From positions 1 to 40,586 of the forward strand of contig NZ_JACDDV010000014.1 in assembly GCF_013816785.1 (NCBI RefSeq): a stretch of DNA of 40,586 nucleotides, written 5' to 3'. Below, in pieces: positions 24,204 through 32,993 of the stretch; the first letter of the stretch is position 1, and each line of letters begins with the position of its first letter. Source of the stretch: Sphingomonas sp. (GTDB lineage: Bacteria; Pseudomonadota; Alphaproteobacteria; Sphingomonadales; Sphingomonadaceae). The notes beneath the pieces were generated by a model that was not told where the DNA came from, searched no databases, and saw only the letters and a list, made by a program, of their open reading frames with translations. Made by a program: the position numbers and the translations under genes.

Positions 24204-25487
24204 CTATCGCGCTCCGAACCCGCTTAGCATCGTCTTCATCGTTCGGAACAGGATCAAGATGTCGAGCCAGGCCGAGAAATATTTGATGTAGTAAAAATCA
24301 TACTGCAGCTTTGCGTGGACCTCGTCGACGCTCGCCACATGACCCTGATTGACCTGCGCCCAGCCGCTGATCCCTGGCCTCACCACGTGTCGGTAGCGGT
24401 AGAATGGGATTTCGCCGGTGTACCAGGCCGACAGCACCTCCGCTTCGGGCCGCGGGCCGATCCAACTCATCTGCCCTGCGATGATGTTGAAAATCTGGGG
24501 TAGTTCATCGAGCCGGCTACGGCGGAGAAAGGCTCCGACCCGTGTCACGCGATGATCGGCATGAGTGGTGATCGCGCTGTCCCTGTCGTCGTCCAAGGGA
24601 GAGCGCATCGCCATCGTCCGAAACTTGACCACTTCGAAACAGGTGCCGGCCTGCCCCATGCGGCGCTGTCGGAACAGCGCGGGACCCTCGCTGTCGAGCC
24701 GGATCGCGATGGCGATCACTAGCAGCAACGGCAGAACGAAGGGCAGGATCGCCAGCGCGAAAAGCAGGTCGGCGATCGACTTCAGATGGAAATAGCCGCG
24801 CGCCGGAACCAGGCTGCCGAAGCTGTTTTCGGACAAATGGTCCATCGCCACCCGCCCGGTCAGCGATTCGGACAATTGCTTGACCTGATAGACCATCCGC
24901 CCCTGGATCGCCGCGTCGGCCAGTAGGCCCTCCCACTCGTCCGGGACGGCGGCGGAGAAGTCGGCCACCAGCGCGTCGCAGGTCGCCGCTTCGGCAAGGT
25001 CGGGACGCTCCAGCATCTGCCAGTCGACCTGGTCGATCGTCGCCAGCCGGTCGACCGCGCCGTAGGGGACGATCGCGATACGGTAACGGATGTGGCGTTG
25101 CACCGCGACGTAGAGCCCATAGCTCCACACGAGATGCCCGATAGCGCCAGCAACCAACGCGAGGCGGTCGTAAGGCAGGCGAGCCATCAATAATATGGTT
25201 ACGATCAGCCCGTGAGCGACGATGACCGACGGCAGGATGACATGGGTCGACCGGTTGCCCGGATAGGTCTCGATCGACAACCGCGTCCAAAATGCCACCG
25301 CGACCGCGATGACGTTGAACATCAGCGAATTGATCGAACTTGCAAGGAAGGTGTCCTGCGGGACGATCAGCGACCGCAGGAAAAATGGCAGGCCGGCGGT
25401 CACCACCAAGGCGCCCATCAGGTTGAACCGCTGCCGCGCGAAGAAGCTGCGGCGGGTCTTCAACATGGTGGGTGGGGCGTGAATCAT
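24204..25487 (-). CDS. Polyprenyl-phosphate hexose-1-phosphate transferase (exopolysaccharide sugar transferase)
   Basis: This 427-residue inner-membrane enzyme starts polysaccharide repeat-unit assembly by transferring a sugar-1-phosphate from a nucleotide sugar to undecaprenyl phosphate. Four hydrophobic segments lie in the first 130 residues, then a soluble region. The bacterial sugar transferase domain follows (about residues 235-427) with its membrane hairpin (ADLLFALAILPFVLPLLLV), GPALFRQRRMG, VVKFRTM, DELPQIFNIIAGQMSWIGPR and RPGISGWAQVNQG. Its order WcaJ/PssY-like is typical. It is the third gene of a minus-strand operon after two nucleotide-sugar dehydrogenases. Confidence 0.93.
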   Translation of the reverse strand: MIHAPPTMLKTRRSFFARQRFNLMGALVVTAGLPFFLRSLIVPQDTFLASSINSLMFNVIAVAVAFWTRLSIETYPGNRSTHVILPSVIVAHGLIVTILLMARLPYDRLALVAGAIGHLVWSYGLYVAVQRHIRYRIAIVPYGAVDRLATIDQVDWQMLERPDLAEAATCDALVADFSAAVPDEWEGLLADAAIQGRMVYQVKQLSESLTGRVAMDHLSENSFGSLVPARGYFHLKSIADLLFALAILPFVLPLLLVIAIAIRLDSEGPALFRQRRMGQAGTCFEVVKFRTMAMRSPLDDDRDSAITTHADHRVTRVGAFLRRSRLDELPQIFNIIAGQMSWIGPRPEAEVLSAWYTGEIPFYRYRHVVRPGISGWAQVNQGHVASVDEVHAKLQYDFYYIKYFSAWLDILILFRTMKTMLSGFGAR

Positions 25488-25523
25488 CAGTCCTTTAACC
25501 GGCGGCCGTCCCGGTAGTTGCCA

Positions 25524-26816
25524 TTAAAGCGACCAGCGCCGGATATGCGCCGGTAGCGTTAGCCTCCGCCAGATGCCCTTCAGATCGGCGACCAACGCCC
25601 CCTCCTTCGTCAAGCCCGCAATTTCGTCGGCGCCCATCGCGCGATAAGCGGCGTGACCGACCGCCGCGAACAGGCAATCATAATCCCCGCCGGGCTCGGC
25701 CACCAGCGTCACACCATATTCGCGCGCGACTTCGGTCGGATCGGCGAGCGGGTCGGCCACGGTCACGTGATGGCCTAACTCCTCGAGCCGACGAACGACA
25801 TCGATCGCGCGGCTGTTGCGCACGTCGGGCACGTCTTCCTTGAAGGTGATCCCCAAGAAGAGGATTCGTTTAGGCTGGAGGCCCAGTTGCGCGTGCAGCC
25901 GTTCAGCGATCCAGCGGCCCATGCCGTCGTTGATGCCGCGGCCGGACAGGATGACGCGGGGGTGGTGACCAAGGGTTTCGGCGTGAAAGCTGAGGTAATA
26001 GGGGTCCACGCCGATACAATGCCCGCCGACTAAACCCGGTTCGAACGGCAGGAAATTCCACTTGGTTCGCGCCGCGTCGAGCACGTCCCATACCGAAGTG
26101 CCCGTCATCGCCAATATTTGCGCGACCTCATTCATGAAGGCAATATTGATGTCGCGCTGGGCGTTTTCGATCGCCTTGGCCGCTTCGGCGGCGCGGATCG
26201 ACGCGGCGCGGAACACACCCGCTTCGGTGACCGCACCGTAAAGCTCGGCCAGCTCGTCGAGTGTTTCGTCATCCTCGCCCGCGACGACCTTGACGATTTT
26301 CTCGACGCGGTGGACCTTGTCGCCGGGATTGATCCGCTCGGGGCTGTAGCCCAGCCGGAAATCCCTGCCCCGCTTGAACTTCGACGCCGCCTCGATCGCC
26401 GGCCCGCATTCTTCTTCAGTCGCGCCGGGATAGACGGTGCTCTCGAACACCACGATGGTCCGCTTCGCCGGATTAATCCAGCCGGCGAGCCGCCGCGAGG
26501 CCGCGAGCAGAGGGCCGAGATCGGGGCGGTTGGCAGCGTCGACCGGAGTCGGAACGGTGACGATGACGATGTCGGCCCCGGCGCAGTCCGCATCGCTGGT
26601 GGTGAAGGTAAGCCGGGTCGACTGGAGAGTTCCCGTCTCGACCTCTCGGGTGCGGTCATGGCCGGCAACCAGCTGGTCGATCCGGCCGCGATCGATGTCG
26701 AATCCGATCACCTCGTCTCCAGGGTGCGCCTTGGCCAGCGCCACGGCCAACGGCAGCCCGACATAGCCAAGGCCGACGATCACGATCCGGCGAGACTGTC
26801 CCTCCACGCCGCTCAA
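25524..26816 (-). CDS. Nucleotide-sugar dehydrogenase (WbpA/TviB-like UDP-HexNAc 6-dehydrogenase)
   Basis: This 430-residue NAD-dependent dehydrogenase has a Rossmann motif GLGYVGLP near residue 15, a VTVPTPVD segment, ESTVYPGATEE, YSPERINPGD, and the catalytic cysteine in GGHCIGVDPYYL. The GGHCIGVDPYYL form and ESTVYPGATEE are typical of UDP-N-acetyl-hexosamine 6-dehydrogenases (WbpA, TviB) rather than UDP-glucose dehydrogenase, so it likely makes a UDP-N-acetylhexosaminuronic acid for surface polysaccharide. Substrate specificity is inference from the family pattern. It lies 6 bp after the UDP-glucose dehydrogenase gene and 36 bp before the sugar transferase. Confidence 0.9.
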   Translation of the reverse strand: MSGVEGQSRRIVIVGLGYVGLPLAVALAKAHPGDEVIGFDIDRGRIDQLVAGHDRTREVETGTLQSTRLTFTTSDADCAGADIVIVTVPTPVDAANRPDLGPLLAASRRLAGWINPAKRTIVVFESTVYPGATEEECGPAIEAASKFKRGRDFRLGYSPERINPGDKVHRVEKIVKVVAGEDDETLDELAELYGAVTEAGVFRAASIRAAEAAKAIENAQRDINIAFMNEVAQILAMTGTSVWDVLDAARTKWNFLPFEPGLVGGHCIGVDPYYLSFHAETLGHHPRVILSGRGINDGMGRWIAERLHAQLGLQPKRILFLGITFKEDVPDVRNSRAIDVVRRLEELGHHVTVADPLADPTEVAREYGVTLVAEPGGDYDCLFAAVGHAAYRAMGADEIAGLTKEGALVADLKGIWRRLTLPAHIRRWSL

Positions 26817-26822
26817 GCCCGG

Positions 26823-28139
26823 TCAGGCATTGGGCCGTCCGCGGCCTATGCCGCGATAGGCGAGGCCGGCCCGTTCGGCGTCCGACCGGTCGTAGATATT
26901 GCGGAGGTCGACCAGCACATTGCCGCGCATCCGGCGGGCCAAGTCCGCCAGGTCGAGCGCGCGGAATTCGTCCCACTCGGTGACGATCACCAGCGCATCG
27001 GCGCCGTCGGCGACATCCTCGGCTCGCGCCGCATAATCGATTTCGCCCAGCAGCGACTCAGCTTGTACCCGCCCGACCGGATCGAACGCGACGACGCTGG
27101 CGCCGCCGGTAAGCAGTCCCTCGACCAAGGGGATCGACGGCGCGTCGCGCATGTCGTCGGTGTTGGGCTTGAAGGTCAGGCCGAGCAGGCCAATCCGCTT
27201 CCCCTCGAGGTTGCCGCCGAGCGCCGCCCGAACGCGCTCGGCCATCGCCGCCTTGCGGTCGTCGTTGACCGCGACCACCGTCGACACGATCCGCTGCTCG
27301 ACCCCAGCGTCATCCGCCGTCTTGAGCAGCGCCAGCGTGTCCTTGGGAAAGCAGCTGCCACCATATCCCGGCCCGGCGTGCAGGAATTTGCCGCCGATCC
27401 GATTGTCGAGGCCAATGCCGCGGGCGAGTTCCTGGACGTCGGCATCGACCGCTTCGCACAGGTCGGCCATCTCGTTGATGAAGCTGATCTTCATCGCCAG
27501 GAAGGCGTTGGCGGCATATTTGGTCAGCTCGGCGGTGCGGCGGCTGGTAAACAGCAGCGGCGCCTTGTTGAGGAACAGCGGCCGGTAGATCTCGGCTAGC
27601 ACGGCACGCGCGCCATCGTCCTCGGCGCCAACCAGGATGCGGTCGGGGTGCTTGAAATCGGCAATCGCCGCGCCTTCGCGCAAAAACTCGGGGTTGGACG
27701 CGACCGAGCAGCCCTTGGGCGCGCCTTCCTCCGCCAGGATTTCCGCGATCCGATCGCCGGTTCCGACCGGCACGGTCGACTTGGTGACCACGACGAGCGG
27801 CTGGTCGAGCAACCCGGCCAGCTCCTTCACCGCCGCATAGACATAGGTCAGGTCGGCATGGCCGTCGCCGCGTTGCGAGGGCGTGCCGACGGCGATGAAC
27901 ACCGCCTGGGCCCCCTTGAGCGCTTCGGTCAGGTCGGTGGTGAACGCCAATCGCCCGCGCTCGACATTGGACTTGACCAGCGATTCAAGCCCCGGCTCCC
28001 AGATCGGCATGCGTCCCGCAAGCAGCGCGTCGATCTTGGTCACGTCCTTGTCGACGCAGGTTACATGATGCCCGAAATCGGCAAAGCAGGTCCCTGAAAC
28101 GAGCCCGACATAACCGGTGCCGATCATCGCAATACGCAT
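26823..28139 (-). CDS. ugd: UDP-glucose 6-dehydrogenase
   Basis: This 438-residue enzyme oxidises UDP-glucose to UDP-glucuronate. The Rossmann motif GTGYVG is at residues 7-12, followed by PTPSQRGDGHADL-type nucleotide contacts (seen as GTPSQRGDGHADL), STVPVGTGD, NPEFLREGAAI, and the catalytic cysteine in GYGGSCFPKDT near residue 260. The family is the RkpK/Ugd type of alphaproteobacteria. It is the first gene of the operon ugd, second dehydrogenase, sugar transferase, which together supply two acidic sugars and the priming step for a surface polysaccharide. No glycosyltransferase, flippase or polymerase gene lies in the window. Confidence 0.96.
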   Translation of the reverse strand: MRIAMIGTGYVGLVSGTCFADFGHHVTCVDKDVTKIDALLAGRMPIWEPGLESLVKSNVERGRLAFTTDLTEALKGAQAVFIAVGTPSQRGDGHADLTYVYAAVKELAGLLDQPLVVVTKSTVPVGTGDRIAEILAEEGAPKGCSVASNPEFLREGAAIADFKHPDRILVGAEDDGARAVLAEIYRPLFLNKAPLLFTSRRTAELTKYAANAFLAMKISFINEMADLCEAVDADVQELARGIGLDNRIGGKFLHAGPGYGGSCFPKDTLALLKTADDAGVEQRIVSTVVAVNDDRKAAMAERVRAALGGNLEGKRIGLLGLTFKPNTDDMRDAPSIPLVEGLLTGGASVVAFDPVGRVQAESLLGEIDYAARAEDVADGADALVIVTEWDEFRALDLADLARRMRGNVLVDLRNIYDRSDAERAGLAYRGIGRGRPNA

Positions 28140-28223
28140 TTAAAAATGTCCGTTTCGGCCGAATGATCGAGCGCGTGCCTTAGCCAGCCCTCGGGTCGTT
28201 GGCCAGTCCGCCGGCGGGGTTTC

Positions 28224-28646
28224 CTAGCCGAGATGCTTATCGAGCACGACCGATGTCGCCACCGTCGCGATACCCGGCACCGCGGCAATCGCCGATCGGC
28301 AGCGCTCGATGTCGGCGATACTCTGACCATCCACCCGAATGATGACGTCGGTCTCGCCGGTTACCGAATGGATCAGGGCGACCCCGGGGATATCCTTTAG
28401 CTTGGGCACGATCTGCGCGCAGCGATAGCTAGGGTGGAAGCCGAGGGTCAGATAGGCCGACTGGGAGTCGCCGCCCTCGGACCTCTCGACGATGGTGAAG
28501 CCACGGATCGCGCCGGTCGTCTGAAGTCGCGCCAGCCGTTCCTGGGTCGCGCTTCGCGACAGATTGATAGCGCGCGCAAGATCCACGATCGAGCGCCGCG
28601 CATCGCGCCGCAACAACATCAGCAACAATCGGTCACGCTCGTCCAC
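28224..28646 (-). CDS. Lrp/AsnC-family transcriptional regulator
   Basis: This 140-residue regulator has an N-terminal helix-turn-helix (LARAINLSRSATQERLARLQ near residues 23-42) and a C-terminal RAM domain (AYLTLGFHPSYR, then the VTGETDVIIRV hairpin). Such proteins form octamers and often bind an amino acid or related small ligand; the ligand here is unknown. It diverges from a cysteine hydrolase gene across a 106-bp gap that carries two matching palindromes, consistent with autoregulation and control of the hydrolase. Stop is at 28224, after an 84-bp gap from ugd. Confidence 0.92.
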   Translation of the reverse strand: MDERDRLLLMLLRRDARRSIVDLARAINLSRSATQERLARLQTTGAIRGFTIVERSEGGDSQSAYLTLGFHPSYRCAQIVPKLKDIPGVALIHSVTGETDVIIRVDGQSIADIERCRSAIAAVPGIATVATSVVLDKHLG

Positions 28647-28665
28647 AGCATTCCCCCGCCAAATA

Positions 28666-28700
28666 CCGGCATAGTGCCGGCGGTTCCGGCATCATGCCGA
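28666..28700. promoter_or_regulatory. Tandem operator: two 15-bp palindromes 20 bp apart
   Basis: CCGGCATAGTGCCGG (28666-28680) and CCGGCATCATGCCGA (28686-28700) share the form CCGGCATnnTGCCGG and have centres at 28673 and 28693. The 20-bp spacing puts them on roughly the same face of the helix. They sit in the Lrp/AsnC-hydrolase intergenic region, the expected place for a regulator's own operator. Confidence 0.6.
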
Positions 28701-28752
28701 AGGAAACCGGCCGAAGGAACCGCGATAACGATCCTTTCCAATGGAGACCCTC

Positions 28753-29328
28753 ATGACCATGGACCTTGACCTCGACCATACCGTGCTTCTGCCAATCGAC
28801 ATGCAGCGCGCTTTCGACGGGCCGCAGTGGCCGCGACGCTGGAACGATTCGGTCGACGCGAACGGAATTGCCTTGATCGAGGAATGGCGCAGCGCGGGGC
28901 GAACGATCATTCATGTCCGCCATGATTCGCTAACGCCCGGTTCCAACCTCTTTCCCGGCAGCCCCGGCAATGGCTTCCGCCCCGGCTTCGGCCCGGTCGG
29001 CGATGAGGCACTGGTAACGAAAAGCGTCAACTCGGCCTTCATCGGCACCGATCTCGATTTGCGGCTCAAGCGTCTTGGCGCCCGCCATGTCATCGTCTTC
29101 GGGATCGCCACCGACATTTGCGTTTCCACCACCATTCGCACCGGGGCGAACATGGGCTGGGACATGATCCTGGTCCCCGACGCCTGCGACTGCTTCGATC
29201 TTCCCGACGGCCAGGGAGGCGTGATTCCCGCCGAGCAAATTCAGGCCGCCCATGTCGCGACACTGGCGTTCGAATTCTGCCGCACGATCCCCGCGGCGCA
29301 GTTACTGGCATTGAAAGAGGCTGCCTGA
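28753..29328 (+). CDS. Isochorismatase-family cysteine hydrolase
   Basis: This 191-residue alpha/beta hydrolase has the family catalytic triad: Asp16 (PIDMQRAF), Lys90 (VTKSVNSAF) and Cys123 (GIATDICVSTTIRTGANMG). Substrates of the family include isochorismate, nicotinamide, ureidoacrylate and other amides; the sequence does not decide which. ATG 28753 is preferred because GGAG (28743-28746) lies 6 nt upstream, while an ATG at 28741 would use that same GGAG as coding sequence. It is probably controlled by the divergent Lrp/AsnC regulator. Confidence 0.9.
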   Translation: MTMDLDLDHTVLLPIDMQRAFDGPQWPRRWNDSVDANGIALIEEWRSAGRTIIHVRHDSLTPGSNLFPGSPGNGFRPGFGPVGDEALVTKSVNSAFIGTDLDLRLKRLGARHVIVFGIATDICVSTTIRTGANMGWDMILVPDACDCFDLPDGQGGVIPAEQIQAAHVATLAFEFCRTIPAAQLLALKEAA

Positions 29329-29390
29329 CCGACGGCGCCAACGCCCGCCTCGATTTTGCCGGAAAAAGCGTTTAGGGGCGGCAGCTTCCC

Positions 29391-30782
29391 ATGGCTACCA
29401 TCCTCCCCTCCCCGCCGCGCGTCGGCATGGTCTCGCTCGGCTGTCCCAAGGCGCTGGTCGACAGCGAGCGCATCCTGACCAAGTTGCGCGCCGACGGTTA
29501 TCAGATGTCGCCTGACTATGCCGGCGCCGACGTCGTGCTGGTCAACACCTGCGGTTTCCTCGACAGCGCCAAAGAGGAAAGCCTCGAGGCGATCGGAGAA
29601 GCGATTGCCGAGAACGGCCGCGTTGTCGTCACCGGCTGCATGGGCAATCAAGCCGACGTCATCCGCGCGCGCTTTCCCAGCGTGCTCGCGGTCACCGGCC
29701 CCCAGCAATATGACGCCGTCGTCGCGGCGGTGCACGAGGCCGCTCCGCCGGTCCCCAACGCCTACCTCGATCTCGTCCCCTCGGCCAACGTCGGGCCGGG
29801 GATCAAGCTCACCCCGCGCCATTACAGCTATCTGAAGATTTCCGAGGGCTGCAACCACCGTTGCGCTTTCTGCATTATCCCCTCGATCCGCGGCGACCTC
29901 GTCAGCCGCCGGCCCGACGCCATCTTGCGCGAAGCGGAGAAGCTTGTCGCGGCGGGGACCAAAGAACTGCTGGTCATCAGCCAGGACACCTCGGCCTATG
30001 GCGTCGACCTGAAATTCGCCGCCTGGCCGTGGAAGCCGCGCAATGCCGAGCCGATCCCAAATGAGCCAACAAGCGTGCGCGCGCACATGACCGACCTCGC
30101 TCGCGAGCTTGGCCGGTTGCGCACGCCGGAAGGCGAAACCCCCTGGGTGCGCCTTCATTATGTCTATCCCTACCCGCACGTCGACAGCGTCATCCCGCTG
30201 ATGGCCGAAGGGCTGGTGCTGCCCTATCTCGACATTCCGTTCCAACACGCCTCTCCCAAGATCCTCAAGGCCATGCGACGCCCGGCCAACGAGGCGAAAG
30301 TGCTTGAGCGCATCGCCGCCTGGCGGCGCGAATGTCCGGACATCGCCATCCGCTCGAGCTTTGTCGTCGGCTTCCCCGGTGAAACCGAAGCGGATTTCGA
30401 CTATCTCCTGCAATGGCTCGAGGAAGCGCAGCTCGACCGCGTCGGCGCGTTTCGCTTCGAACCGGTCCAAGGCGCGGCGGCCAATGCCCTTCCCGACCCG
30501 GTGCCCGAAGAGGTCAAGGAAGAGCGCTACGCCCAAGTGATGGAGCTGACCGCACGCATCTCGGCGGACAAACTCACCGCCAAGGTCGGCCGGACGATTG
30601 ACGTATTGATCGACGCGGTCGATGCCGAAGAAGGCGGCGCCACCGGCCGCTCCAAGGCCGACGCGCCGGAAATCGACGGCGAAGTCCATCTGCGCGATGC
30701 GGGCCACCTTTCGCCGGGAGATATCGCCCGCGTGGTCATCGAAGAAAGTGACGAGCACGACCTGTTCGGGGCGCTCGCTTAA
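29391..30782 (+). CDS. rimO: Ribosomal protein S12 methylthiotransferase RimO
   Basis: This 463-residue radical-SAM enzyme adds a methylthio group to an aspartate of ribosomal protein S12. The N-terminal auxiliary cluster cysteines are Cys18 ([13 protein letters not shown]), Cys54 (NTCGFLDSA) and Cys83 (GCMGNQ). The radical-SAM cluster CNHRCAFC gives Cys154, Cys158 and Cys161, followed by [11 protein letters not shown], and a TRAM domain occupies the last 70 residues. [12 protein letters not shown] and [11 protein letters not shown] distinguish RimO from MiaB. Full length. Confidence 0.97.
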   Translation: MATILPSPPRVGMVSLGCPKALVDSERILTKLRADGYQMSPDYAGADVVLVNTCGFLDSAKEESLEAIGEAIAENGRVVVTGCMGNQADVIRARFPSVLAVTGPQQYDAVVAAVHEAAPPVPNAYLDLVPSANVGPGIKLTPRHYSYLKISEGCNHRCAFCIIPSIRGDLVSRRPDAILREAEKLVAAGTKELLVISQDTSAYGVDLKFAAWPWKPRNAEPIPNEPTSVRAHMTDLARELGRLRTPEGETPWVRLHYVYPYPHVDSVIPLMAEGLVLPYLDIPFQHASPKILKAMRRPANEAKVLERIAAWRRECPDIAIRSSFVVGFPGETEADFDYLLQWLEEAQLDRVGAFRFEPVQGAAANALPDPVPEEVKEERYAQVMELTARISADKLTAKVGRTIDVLIDAVDAEEGGATGRSKADAPEIDGEVHLRDAGHLSPGDIARVVIEESDEHDLFGALA

Positions 30783-30789
30783 CGTTAGC

Positions 30790-31053
30790 AAGCTTGACGC
30801 AACGCTCACCGGCACCGCCGAAGTGCCGGGGCCCGGCGATAGCGACGCCACCGGATCGGCCTTGGTCACTGTCAATAGCGGCCAGGCCCAGCTCTGCTAC
30901 AAGCTCAGCGTCCAACATCGCCACCGCGACCATGGCCCACATCCATGCTGGCGCCGCCGGAGTTGCCGGGCCTGTCGTGGTCACCTTGAGGGCCCCGGCG
31001 AGCAGCCAAAGTTCTGGCTGCGTCAAAGTCGCGCAGGGCAGCTGGCCAAGTAG
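30790..31053 (+). pseudogene. Relic of a CHRD-domain secreted protein
   Basis: Directly after the rimO stop one frame reads KLDATLTGTAEVPGPGDSDA, then TGSALVTVNSGQAQLCYKLSV, the start of a CHRD domain. At about 30912 the coherent reading jumps to another frame: SNIATATMAHIHAGAAGVAG, then PVVVTLRAP and SSGCVKV, with the conserved AHIH motif. The expected last 20 or so residues are missing, but GQLAK followed by a stop at 31053, the usual CHRD end, survives in the first frame. There is also no signal peptide or start codon. The gene has thus lost its 5' end, taken at least one frameshift and suffered an internal deletion. Intact CHRD proteins are small secreted proteins of unclear function. Confidence 0.75.
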
Positions 31054-31093
31054 CACCCTGTCGCCCATCGCCCGCCTCGGCTAAAGGCGGGCG

Positions 31094-32488
31094 ATGACCG
31101 ACTTCGCAGCCCTCTTGATACCCGACCGCGACGAACCGGCGCGGGCCATTCACCTCGTCGACAAGGCCAGTTTCGAGGGCTGGGCCAAGCTTCAGCCCGC
31201 GGAGCGCCGCGCGCTGCTGAAGGCTACTCACTTCGACGGCACCAATGCTTATCAATTCGCTCTGCTGCCTGCAGCAAAGGGGGAATTTGAGGTTGTGACG
31301 ACGGTGGCCGACGCTGCGGCGCTCTCGCCCTGGTGCCTTGCCAAGCTCGGCGCGGACCTGCCCGAAGGCCGCTACCGGCTTGCCCAAGGTAATCCCGGCC
31401 CGGCAGTGCTCGGCTGGCTGCTCGCCCAGCACCGCTTCGACCGGTACAAATCCTCGCCCCGGCCCGACCGCGGCCAACGTGTCCTGCTCACCAAGGAGGC
31501 TGCGGAGATTAACGCCTCCGTCCGCCTGGCCGAAGCCACCGCGATGGTCCGCGACCTGGTCGACACCCCGGCCGCCGACATGGGTCCGGCCGAATTGGAG
31601 GAAGTTTCTCGCGCCCTCGCCAGCGAATTTGGCGCCAAGGTCGAGGTCACCGGCGGTGATACGCTGGCGCAAGGCTATCCGATGATCGCCGCCGTCGGCC
31701 AGGGCGCCGCCCGGGACCGCGCTCCACGGCTGATCGAGCTTCGCTGGGGCAAGGAAGGCGATCCGCGCCTCGCCATCGTCGGCAAGGGCGTGTGCTTCGA
31801 CACCGGCGGGCTCGACATCAAGCCGGCCAGCGGAATGCGGCTGATGAAAAAGGATATGGGCGGCGCGGCCCATGCTCTGGCGCTGGGGCGGCTGGTCATG
31901 GCCGCCAAACTTCCGGTCCGCCTCCACATGCTCATCCCCGCGGTCGAGAACAGCGTCTCCGCGAACGCGTTCCGGCCCGGCGACATTATCGACAGCCGCA
32001 AGGGTCTCAAGGTCGAGATCGACAACACCGACGCCGAAGGACGGCTGGTGCTCGGCGATGCCCTCACGCGAGCGGGCGAAGAGCAGCCGGCGTTGATCGT
32101 CGACTTCGCCACACTGACGGGGGCGGCGCGGGTCGCGCTCGGTCCCGACCTGCCCGCGATGTTCGTCAATGACGACGAGCTGGCGGACGAGCTTGAACGG
32201 TCAGCTAAGGAGGTGGCGGATCCGGTGTGGCGGATGCCGCTATGGGACGGCTATGACGAAATGCTCAAATCCGACCTGGCGGACCTCGCCAATGCCGCGG
32301 ACTCGCCGATGGGCGGCGCGATCACGGCCGCGTTGTTCCTGCGGCGCTTCGTCCCCGAGGGGGTGCCCTGGGCCCATTTCGATACATTTGCCTGGCGACC
32401 TGCCGCGCGGCCAGGCCGGCCCAAGGGCGGTGAGGCGATAGGCCTGCGCGTCGTTTTCGCGGCGGTTTCGGCCAGATTCGGGGCGTAA
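31094..32488 (+). CDS. pepA: M17-family leucyl aminopeptidase
   Basis: This 464-residue dinuclear zinc aminopeptidase releases N-terminal residues from peptides. The M17 catalytic set is visible: GKGVCFDTGGLDIKP (Lys231, Asp236), MKKDMGGAAH with its Asp, and the signature NTDAEGRL at 311-318 (Asp313, Glu315, Arg317). The N-terminal domain (residues 1-150) is divergent, as usual. Length is typical for the alphaproteobacterial form. Confidence 0.95.
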   Translation: MTDFAALLIPDRDEPARAIHLVDKASFEGWAKLQPAERRALLKATHFDGTNAYQFALLPAAKGEFEVVTTVADAAALSPWCLAKLGADLPEGRYRLAQGNPGPAVLGWLLAQHRFDRYKSSPRPDRGQRVLLTKEAAEINASVRLAEATAMVRDLVDTPAADMGPAELEEVSRALASEFGAKVEVTGGDTLAQGYPMIAAVGQGAARDRAPRLIELRWGKEGDPRLAIVGKGVCFDTGGLDIKPASGMRLMKKDMGGAAHALALGRLVMAAKLPVRLHMLIPAVENSVSANAFRPGDIIDSRKGLKVEIDNTDAEGRLVLGDALTRAGEEQPALIVDFATLTGAARVALGPDLPAMFVNDDELADELERSAKEVADPVWRMPLWDGYDEMLKSDLADLANAADSPMGGAITAALFLRRFVPEGVPWAHFDTFAWRPAARPGRPKGGEAIGLRVVFAAVSARFGA

Positions 32489-32609
32489 CGCTCCCGCATC
32501 GATCGGCCTAAGCGGCGGATTTTTCGCCGGTTTCGAAGTAGCCGACGCAACCATTCCCTCTCTGTTCGGTTGTCTTTGTCGACTGAATGATGATGGAGAT
32601 TCCCTCCCC

Positions 32610-32993
32610 ATGAGCGAGGTTTCGCTAACCGGCTGGATGCGCGCCCTGATCGGTTATGTCCGCTCCGGCGAGCCCGACCTGACCAACCGGCAGATGGCTC
32701 TGCTGATGCTGGTCTACCTGACGCCCGGCCCCCATACGGTACGTGGCTTGGCCCGGCTGCTCAGCGTGTCGAAGCCGGTCGTGACGCGCGCCTTGAACAC
32801 CTTGGGTTCGCTGGGCTATCTGCGCCGCGAACGTGATCAGGACGACCGTCGCAACGTGTTCGTCGTGCGCACCAATGATGGGGCCAATTTCCTTGAAGGG
32901 TTCAAGCGTTACCTTAGGGCCGGGGACCAAGGGGCCGACACACGTCCCGCCATTGGCCAGCGCAACAAGGAACCCGCCTACGCGGCCCGTTGA
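32610..32993 (+). CDS. MarR-family transcriptional regulator
   Basis: This 127-residue protein has a winged helix-turn-helix: TNRQMALLMLVYLTPGPHTV, GLARLLSVSKPVVTRALNTL and the basic wing RERDQDDRRNVFVVR, the typical MarR DQDDRR pattern. A GGAG lies about 11 nt before the ATG. MarR proteins usually sense small phenolic or lipophilic ligands; nothing here identifies a ligand or target. It is followed by an SH3-type protein whose coding frame overlaps its 3' end. Confidence 0.88.
   Translation: MSEVSLTGWMRALIGYVRSGEPDLTNRQMALLMLVYLTPGPHTVRGLARLLSVSKPVVTRALNTLGSLGYLRRERDQDDRRNVFVVRTNDGANFLEGFKRYLRAGDQGADTRPAIGQRNKEPAYAAR

Noticed and set aside
26118-27599. 493-residue plus-strand open frame across two nucleotide-sugar dehydrogenases.
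   Set aside because: It is antisense to two well-supported genes and has no recognisable domain.
29241-30875. 544-residue minus-strand open frame across rimO.
   Set aside because: It runs antisense to a gene with complete rimO motifs; long antisense frames are common at this GC content.
30900-30925. Programmed frameshift in the CHRD gene.
   Set aside because: The gene also lacks its start and an internal segment, so decay is the simpler explanation.
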